From: an uncultured Collinsella sp.
GTDB lineage: Bacteria > Actinomycetota > Coriobacteriia > Coriobacteriales > Coriobacteriaceae
DNA: 11,501 bases
Reading direction: 5' to 3'
Assembly: GCA_900757385.1 (NCBI GenBank)
Contig: CAAENO010000188.1
Coordinates: forward strand, 1 to 11,501
Shown in pieces: positions 7,355 to 11,501 of this stretch. The position numbers and the translations under genes are program-made. Each line of letters starts with the position of its first letter. The stretch's first letter is position 1. Below the pieces are notes generated by a model that had not been told where the DNA came from, made no database searches, and worked only from the letters and a program-made list of their open reading frames with translations.

Positions 7355-7508
7355 TGCGGGATCTTTGCTGCGCTCGAGCAAGCAACCCAACATATATCTG
7401 AATTTGGATGGGAGGGGCTTGTTGCTGATAGGGGCGTTGAGCTGTTGTTGACACTTTGGGATGCGTGGCGCCCTAGGTTGGGGTGATGCTTTGGGATGAG
7501 CTTCTTAC

Positions 7509-8048
7509 TTAGCTGAAGAGGGGCTGTATGGCTGAGAGGTAGTCTTTGGCTACGTTGGATTTGTTGGCTTGGAAGTTGTGCCAGGCCCACCATTGGACCA
7601 TTCCTACGAAGCTTGAGGCTATGTGGTGTAGTAGGAAGCTTCGGTCCATGGTGGCGGCGGGGCCGTTTGGGTCGGTGGGGACGGTTTCGGCTGCTCGTGA
7701 CATGATGGTCTTGCGTAAGCAGTCGGCGAAGACGCGTGAGCCGGCGCCGGCTACGAGGGCTCGTACGCCCTGGCGGCGTTCCCAGAGGTTGTTGAGGATA
7801 TGCTCGACTTGTACGAGCGGATCATCGAGCGGTGTGCCATCGTCGTCGAGGGCGTGGGTGCAGATGTCGCTCACGAGTTCGGACAGTAGGTCATCTTTGC
7901 TCTTGAAGAGGCCGTAGAACGTGGCCCGACCCACATGGGCGCGAGCGATGATGTCGCCGACGGTGATCTTGCCGTAGTCCTCCTCGCGAAGGAGCTCGGA
8001 GAATGCTGCAACGATGGCGGCGCGGCTTTTTTCCTTGCGGGCATCCAT
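7509..8048 (-). CDS. TetR/AcrR-family transcriptional regulator
   Basis: A 179-aa DNA-binding regulator. The N-terminal helix-turn-helix is clear: ITVGDIIARAHVGRATFYGLFKSKDDLL (about residues 28-55) has the family pattern of small residues, RATFY and the FxSKDDLL third-helix tail. The C-terminal ligand and dimer region (about 60-179) is hydrophobic and aromatic-rich, with MVQWWAWHNF near its end; I do not recognise its ligand class. It begins 2 nt after the larC stop with no good Shine-Dalgarno of its own, so it is probably translated by coupling as the last gene of larB-larC-tetR. By position it is likely the local regulator, perhaps sensing lactate or a related acid and controlling its own operon through the inverted repeat upstream of larB; this is inference. 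It is not the Crp/Fnr-type LarR known from L. plantarum. Confidence 0.9.
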   Translation of the reverse strand: MDARKEKSRAAIVAAFSELLREEDYGKITVGDIIARAHVGRATFYGLFKSKDDLLSELVSDICTHALDDDGTPLDDPLVQVEHILNNLWERRQGVRALVAGAGSRVFADCLRKTIMSRAAETVPTDPNGPAATMDRSFLLHHIASSFVGMVQWWAWHNFQANKSNVAKDYLSAIQPLFS

Positions 8049-8050
8049 GG

Positions 8051-8968
8051 CTATGCGTCCGCGTGAACGAGCAGGCAGCGGAGCGTGCCGGAGCAGCCCT
8101 CGTAAGGGCGCTTGCCGGCGCCGTAGCCGACGGCCTCGATGTGGTAACGGACCGGCAGGTGCTCGGACGTGCGCAGTGCGGCGACGACGGCAGCGCCCGT
8201 GGGCGTCACGAGCTCACCAGCGACCGGTGCAAGCGTGAGGGCGATATTGCCCGCCTGACACAGGTTGACGACAGCGGGGACGGGAATGGGCATAAGGCCG
8301 TGGGCGCAACGGATGGTTCCGTGGCCCTCGGAGAGCGACTCGACCACGATATCCTCAATACCCAGATCGTCGAGGCAGATGGCAACGGAGCAGACGTCGA
8401 CGACGGAGTCGACGGCGCCCACCTCATGAAACAGGACGGTGTCGGGCGTTTTGCCGTGAGCCTTTGCCTCGGCATCAGCGAGTACGGAAAAAATGGCGAG
8501 GGCGCGACGCTTGGCGCCATCGCTTAGCTGCGAGCCATCGATGATGGCGGTGACGTCCGCCAAAGAACGGTGGTGATGGCCGTGGGCGTGATGGTGACCC
8601 TCGTGGCCATGACCGTGGGCCTCATGGTCATGCTCGTGGCAGTGCTCGTGCTCGTGCTCGCTATGATCATGATGGTGGTGCTCATGCTCGTGTGTGTGCT
8701 CGGCAGCCGCTTTGTTGCCGTAGAGCCAGGCCATATCGTGATCGTGGTTCTCGAGTTCCTCTGCAAGCTGGACGTCAAAGTCGCAGGCGTCGATGCCATG
8801 CTTGCTTACGCGTGTGACGGCGATCGTAAAGCCGTCGACCGGCAGCGTGGCGAGCTGCTCGCGCAGGTGCTCCTCGCTGGCGCCTAGGTCGAGCAGGGCC
8901 GCGACGGTCATATCGCCGCTGATGCCCGAGGTGCCGTCGATGATAAGCGTGTGCTGATGATTGGACAT
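8051..8968 (-). CDS. larC: Nickel-pincer cofactor biosynthesis protein LarC, LarC1 domain only
   Basis: LarC carries out the CTP-dependent insertion of nickel into the pincer nucleotide used by LarA. The 305-aa product shows the LarC1 signatures: DGTSGISGDM near the N-terminus, a histidine-rich insert (residues 91-133, 24 His of 43) that probably binds nickel, FHEVGAVDSVVD, GELVTPTGAA and VGYGAGKR close to the C-terminus. It then stops. Full LarC proteins continue for roughly 100-140 residues as the LarC2 domain (characteristic NIDD and MKK-GRPG-type motifs), and in L. plantarum LarC2 is reached by a frameshift. Here the next gene starts 2 nt on and no LarC2 is visible in any frame. The ATG at 8968 is preferred over an upstream in-frame ATG at 9043, which lies inside larB: AAGGAG sits 6 nt before 8968 and overlaps the larB stop codon (TAAGGAG). 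Confidence 0.9.
   Translation of the reverse strand: MSNHQHTLIIDGTSGISGDMTVAALLDLGASEEHLREQLATLPVDGFTIAVTRVSKHGIDACDFDVQLAEELENHDHDMAWLYGNKAAAEHTHEHEHHHHDHSEHEHEHCHEHDHEAHGHGHEGHHHAHGHHHRSLADVTAIIDGSQLSDGAKRRALAIFSVLADAEAKAHGKTPDTVLFHEVGAVDSVVDVCSVAICLDDLGIEDIVVESLSEGHGTIRCAHGLMPIPVPAVVNLCQAGNIALTLAPVAGELVTPTGAAVVAALRTSEHLPVRYHIEAVGYGAGKRPYEGCSGTLRCLLVHADA
8570..8698 (-). repeat. Histidine-codon-rich low-complexity tract inside larC
   Basis: This stretch codes for residues 91-133 of LarC, with 24 histidines mixed with Glu, Asp and Gly. The nearly repetitive CAC/CAT/GAG codons make it prone to slippage, so its length may differ between strains. Histidine-rich tracts are common in nickel chaperones; a role in nickel binding or storage is likely but not shown. 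Confidence 0.85.
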
Positions 8969-8978
8969 GGAATGCTCC

Positions 8979-9761
8979 TTAACGGGCGCAGGGCGTGCCG
9001 GCGCCCAGATGATTGATGAGACTTGCCTGGTAGGCGGCACCAAAGCCGTTGTCGATGTTGACGACCGAAACGCCGCTGGCGCAGGAGTTGAGCATGGCGA
9101 GCAGCGCGGCTACGCCACCAAAGCTCGCGCCGTAACCCACGCTGGTGGGAACGGCTATGACCGGACAGCTTACCAGGCCGCCGACAACGCTCGCCAGTGC
9201 GCCCTCCATGCCGGCGATGGCGATGACCACCTGCGCCTGAGCAAGCTCCTCGGCATGCGCGAGTAGGCGGTGCAGGCCGGCGACACCTACGTCGTAGAGG
9301 CGGTCGACCTCGTTGCCATAGAACTCGGCCGTCAACGCGGCTTCTTCGGCGACGGGCAGGTCGCTCGTGCCGGCGCAGGCGACGACGATGCGTCCGTTGC
9401 CGGTGGGGGAGGGCTTGCCGCCCACGAGGGCGAGCTGTGCGTCCGGGATATATCCCAGGTCGATGCCGTTGTCGAGGAGCTCCGAGGTACGGGTTGCCTT
9501 CTCGGCGTCCAGGCGCGTGACCAGGATGCGCTCCTGGCCGGCATCGCGCAGCGCTTTGATAATGGCGGCAATCTGCTCGGCGGTTTTACCGGCACCGTAG
9601 ACAACCTCGCCGGCTCCCTGGCGCACCCCGCGCGAAAGATCGAGCTGCGCAAAACCCAGATCGGCGGTTGGCGCCGTCTGGATGCGCGTGAGGGCGACTT
9701 CCGGGGCGACTGCTCCGTCGGCAACATCGCTCAGCAATTGCTCAAGATCTTGCTTATCCAT
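8979..9761 (-). CDS. larB: Pyridinium-3,5-biscarboxylic acid mononucleotide synthase LarB
   Basis: LarB carboxylates nicotinic acid adenine dinucleotide at C5 and cleaves off AMP, the first step of nickel-pincer cofactor synthesis. The 260-aa product has the family layout: an N-terminal helical part with LDLSRGVRQGAGEVVYGAGKT (about 40-60), then an AIR-carboxylase (PurE)-like domain with AGTSDLPVAEEA (130-141), YDVGVAGLHRLL (156-167), AGMEGALASVVGGL (183-196), VPTSVGYGASFGG (204-216) and LNSCASG with Cys227, the position expected for the catalytic cysteine, followed by VNIDNGFGAAY. The ATG at 9761 is chosen because AAGGGA lies about 6 nt upstream and family proteins start near the DKQDLEQLL helix; an in-frame ATG at 9794 is less likely. 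It is the first gene of larB-larC-tetR, and its stop codon overlaps the larC ribosome site. Confidence 0.95.
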   Translation of the reverse strand: MDKQDLEQLLSDVADGAVAPEVALTRIQTAPTADLGFAQLDLSRGVRQGAGEVVYGAGKTAEQIAAIIKALRDAGQERILVTRLDAEKATRTSELLDNGIDLGYIPDAQLALVGGKPSPTGNGRIVVACAGTSDLPVAEEAALTAEFYGNEVDRLYDVGVAGLHRLLAHAEELAQAQVVIAIAGMEGALASVVGGLVSCPVIAVPTSVGYGASFGGVAALLAMLNSCASGVSVVNIDNGFGAAYQASLINHLGAGTPCAR

Positions 9762-9877
9762 ATATGTTCCCTTCGACGGTGCAAAGTCTAGCACTCAAGG
9801 GCAAGTTTCCGAACACTAAGACAAAATTGTTCGGAAACTAGACATAGAGGAATTGATTCTGTTGTTAGGCGGATCGA
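9762..9877 (-). promoter_or_regulatory. Control region of the larB-larC-tetR operon
   Basis: The 116 bp between the serB stop and the larB start should hold the operon promoter, unless serB transcription reads through. A TAGACT at about 9787-9792 (minus strand) is a weak -10 candidate with no good -35. If it is used, the right half of the 9804-9839 inverted repeat would overlap the -35 region, as expected for an operator. Confidence 0.4.
9804..9839. promoter_or_regulatory. Perfect 12-bp inverted repeat upstream of larB, candidate operator
   Basis: AGTTTCCGAACA (9804-9815) and TGTTCGGAAACT (9828-9839) are exact reverse complements around a 12-nt AT-rich spacer. Each arm also holds a small TTC-N-GAA dyad, so it could be two adjacent half-site pairs. 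No T-tract follows on either strand, which argues against a terminator. Its place upstream of larB makes it a candidate site for the TetR regulator. I saw no copy of the motif upstream of larA. Confidence 0.6.
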
Positions 9878-10513
9878 CTAGTCACGCAGGATGATGTCCA
9901 TGGCGAGCATCAGGTTGCGTTCTTCGATGGCAAACGGGGCGGCCTCGCGCGTCTTGGGCTTGGCACAAAACGCGATGCCCGTGCCCGCGGCCTGAATCAT
10001 GGGGATGTCGTTGGCGCCGTCGCCGATTGCGACGGTGTGGGCCATATCGACACCACACTCGACTGCCCAATCTAGCAGCTGGATAAGTTTGGATTCCTTG
10101 GTCACAATGTCTGCCGCCAGCTTGCCGGTGAGCTTGCCGTCCACGACTTCCAGGCGGTTGGCCAGGCAAAAATCGATGCCTGCAGCGGACACAATCTTAT
10201 CGGCGACCTCGTGGAAGCCGCCGCTTACCACGCCGACCTTCCAGCCCTTGCTGTGCGCCGAGCGCACAAGCTCCAGCGCGCCGGGGGTAAACGTCACACG
10301 CGCAAAGGTGCGCTCGAACACGCTCTCGTCCAAGCCGGCAAGCAGCCCCACGCGCTCCTCGAGCGCCTGCTTAAAGTCAAGCTCGCCGCACATGGCGCGT
10401 TCGGTGATCTGTGCAACTTGCTCGCCCACGCCGGCTTCCTCGCCCAACAGGTCGATGACCTCCTGGTTGATGAGCGTGGAGTCGATATCCATAACGATGA
10501 GGCGTGCAGTCAT
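9878..10513 (-). CDS. serB: Phosphoserine phosphatase
   Basis: HAD-superfamily phosphatase that removes phosphate from O-phosphoserine in the last step of serine synthesis. The 211-aa protein has the HAD motifs in order: MDIDST with nucleophile Asp9 and acid Asp11; VVSGGF (motif II, Ser97); Lys at about 139 or 142 in TKESK (motif III); and IGDGANDIPM (motif IV, about 163-172). The helical cap segment from about residue 15 to 80 (EVIDLLGEEAGV, CGELDFKQALEERV) is typical for SerB rather than for other HAD enzymes. It lacks the ACT domain found in longer mycobacterial-type forms. The ATG at 10513 is preferred over the in-frame start at 10558 because GGAAAGG lies about 6 nt upstream and the protein then begins just before motif I. 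It runs in the same direction as larB, 116 bp away, with no clear terminator between them. Confidence 0.94.
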   Translation of the reverse strand: MTARLIVMDIDSTLINQEVIDLLGEEAGVGEQVAQITERAMCGELDFKQALEERVGLLAGLDESVFERTFARVTFTPGALELVRSAHSKGWKVGVVSGGFHEVADKIVSAAGIDFCLANRLEVVDGKLTGKLAADIVTKESKLIQLLDWAVECGVDMAHTVAIGDGANDIPMIQAAGTGIAFCAKPKTREAAPFAIEERNLMLAMDIILRD

Positions 10514-10658
10514 GGCGGGCCTTTCCGAGTGCAGTTGTATTGGGGCACATTGTCGCACGTGGCACGCCTTGGCGACGGCCGCGGTGCACCAATTGTTTCG
10601 TCTCCGTCAAGTCTTTGGGCAGGAGCTACTTTTTCGCGGTACATCGACGCGGGTGCGA

Positions 10659-10664
10659 TAAGAT
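10659..10664 (+). promoter_or_regulatory. Possible -10 box of the aspS promoter
   Basis: TAAGAT matches the -10 consensus at 5 of 6 positions and lies about 105 nt before the aspS ATG. No good -35 box is visible. It would give a leader of about 100 nt that includes the hairpin at 10707-10748. Confidence 0.3.
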
Positions 10665-10706
10665 AGAACGCCATGTCTGGCTGCGCGGTTTACGCAGGCT
10701 GGGCAA

Positions 10707-10748
10707 ATCTGTACGACGCCGCCCGGAACGACACGGGGCGGCACAGAT
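10707..10748 (+). promoter_or_regulatory. Leader hairpin just upstream of the aspS ribosome site
   Basis: ATCTGT (10707-10712) pairs with ACAGAT (10743-10748), and GCCGCCC (10718-10724) pairs with GGGCGGC (10736-10742). The left strand has a 5-nt bulge and the loop is 11 nt. The stem ends 4 nt before AAAGGAGG (10753-10760). It is not followed by a T-tract, so control of translation or mRNA stability is more likely than termination. Confidence 0.45.
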
Positions 10749-10769
10749 CCATAAAGGAGGATCACTGGT

Positions 10770-11501
10770 ATGAGCCAGACCCGTCCCATTGACGAGCATT
10801 CCATGCACACCCGTACCTGCGGCGAGCTTCGCCGCGAGAACGTGGGCGAAGAGGTCACCCTCACCGGTTGGGTGAGCCGTCGCCGCGACCACGGCGGCCT
10901 TATCTTCTGCGACCTTCGCGACCGCGAGGGCATCACGCAGCTCACCTTCGACCCCGAGCACTCTGACGGCGATGCCTTTAAGATCGCCGAGACCATGCGT
11001 CCCGAGTGGCCCATCAAGATTCACGGCGTCGTGCGCGCCCGTGGCGAGGAGACCACCAACACCAAGCTCGCGACCGGCGAGATCGAGATCCTGACCGACC
11101 ACGCCGAGGTGCTCAACACGTCCGTCACCCCGCCGTTCCAGATCGAGGACGGCATCGAGACCAGCGAGGACACCCGCCTGCGCTATCGCTATCTGGATCT
11201 CCGTCGTCCCGAGATGATGACCAACCTCAAGCTGCGCTCCGACTTTACCTTTGCCATTCGCGAGGCGCTACACAACCGTGAGTTCATGGAGGTCGAGACG
11301 CCCTCCCTGTTTAAGTCCACGCCCGAGGGCGCCCGCGACTTCATTGTTCCCAGCCGCATCCAGCCGGGCAACTTCTACGCGCTGCCGCAGTCTCCGCAGC
11401 TTCTGAAGCAGCTGCTTATGGTCGGTGGCGTCGAGCGCTACTATCAGGTTGCCAAGTGCTTCCGCGACGAGGACTTGCGTGCCGACCGTCAGCCCGAGTT
11501 C
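10770..11501 (+). CDS. aspS: Aspartyl-tRNA synthetase, N-terminal part (cut by window edge)
   Basis: Class II synthetase that charges tRNA with aspartate. The 244 codons seen include the N-terminal anticodon-binding OB-fold (GWVSRRRDHGGLIFCDLRDR, about residues 33-52), the linker RYRYLDLRR, motif 1 (REFMEVETPSLFKSTPEGARDFIVPSR), QSPQLLKQLLMV and motif 2 up to FRDEDLRADRQPEF, where the window ends; the bacterial protein is usually near 590 aa. The ATG at 10770 has AAAGGAGG 9 nt upstream. His41 in RRRDHGG is the form found in non-discriminating enzymes such as that of Pseudomonas aeruginosa, which also charge tRNA-Asn; the discriminating E. coli enzyme has Leu there. That suggests, but does not prove, a tRNA-dependent asparagine route with GatCAB. 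Confidence 0.96.
   Translation, partial: MSQTRPIDEHSMHTRTCGELRRENVGEEVTLTGWVSRRRDHGGLIFCDLRDREGITQLTFDPEHSDGDAFKIAETMRPEWPIKIHGVVRARGEETTNTKLATGEIEILTDHAEVLNTSVTPPFQIEDGIETSEDTRLRYRYLDLRRPEMMTNLKLRSDFTFAIREALHNREFMEVETPSLFKSTPEGARDFIVPSRIQPGNFYALPQSPQLLKQLLMVGGVERYYQVAKCFRDEDLRADRQPEF

Larger units (their letters stand above)
7209..7508. other. Convergent intergenic region between larD and tetR
   Basis: Three hundred bases between two genes that face each other. The first half is nearly filled by the second nested inverted repeat (7230-7354). The rest (7355-7508) shows no gene, clear hairpin or recognisable repeat. Short open frames here cross the inverted repeat and are not supported. Confidence 0.7.

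Noticed and set aside
7216..7593. Small frames on both strands across the second nested inverted repeat
   Set aside because: They cross a strong terminator hairpin and overlap the end of tetR; their coding look comes from the hairpin sequence.
8048..8075. Programmed frameshift at the end of larC, as in L. plantarum
   Set aside because: No slippery heptamer is visible and the -1 frame leads into the TetR protein, not into a LarC2 domain.
9804..9839. The larB upstream dyad as a serB terminator
   Set aside because: The stem is AT-rich in its loop but neither strand has a T-tract after it, and its position fits an operator better.
10673..10792. 39-codon open frame in the aspS leader that overlaps the aspS start
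   Set aside because: No Shine-Dalgarno, no run of Asp codons as expected for a leader peptide, and it spans the leader hairpin. Kept as unlikely rather than impossible.
1..11501. tRNA or rRNA genes, CRISPR arrays, transposase genes, prophage or att sites
   Set aside because: None could be recognised. The repeats present are inverted or degenerate and lack regular spacer arrays, and no transposase or integrase is encoded.

Overview
This is a GC-rich bacterial chromosome segment that most resembles a gut Coriobacteriia genome, probably Collinsella or a close relative. That placement is an inference from codon use and the look of the proteins; no rRNA marker is present. Seven complete protein genes are called, plus aspS cut by the right edge (an eighth complete gene, ppc, lies between hisS and the lar genes).

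Layout. (1) hisS (109-1422, +), with a perfect TATAAT box upstream and a hairpin terminator downstream. (2) ppc (1681-4494, +), phosphoenolpyruvate carboxylase, also behind a perfect TATAAT box. (3) A 655-bp non-coding stretch (4495-5149) with a long nested inverted repeat, degenerate direct repeats of its right half, and a small terminator-like hairpin. (4) A lactate-racemization locus in two converging arms: larA (5150-6427, +) and a MIP-family channel, probably LarD (6477-7208, +), facing larB (8979-9761, -), a LarC1-only larC (8051-8968, -) and a TetR-family regulator (7509-8048, -). A second nested inverted repeat of the same design sits where the two arms meet. (5) serB (9878-10513, -), then a divergent intergenic region with a leader hairpin, then the 5' part of aspS (10770 to the edge, +).

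How the genes work together. LarA interconverts D- and L-lactate with a nickel-pincer nucleotide (NPN) cofactor. LarB makes the first intermediate from nicotinic acid adenine dinucleotide, the sulfur-transferase LarE (not in this window) adds the thiocarboxylates, and LarC inserts nickel. The channel probably moves lactic acid or glycerol. The regulator is the last gene of the larB-larC operon, and a perfect 12-bp inverted repeat upstream of larB is a candidate operator.

Most worth following up: the LarC protein ends before the usual C-terminal LarC2 domain; larE is absent and a TetR protein is present where L. plantarum uses a Crp/Fnr-type LarR; and two intergenic elements share the same 29+12+stem+12+29 design, with a conserved core but unrelated outer arms that are each self-complementary.
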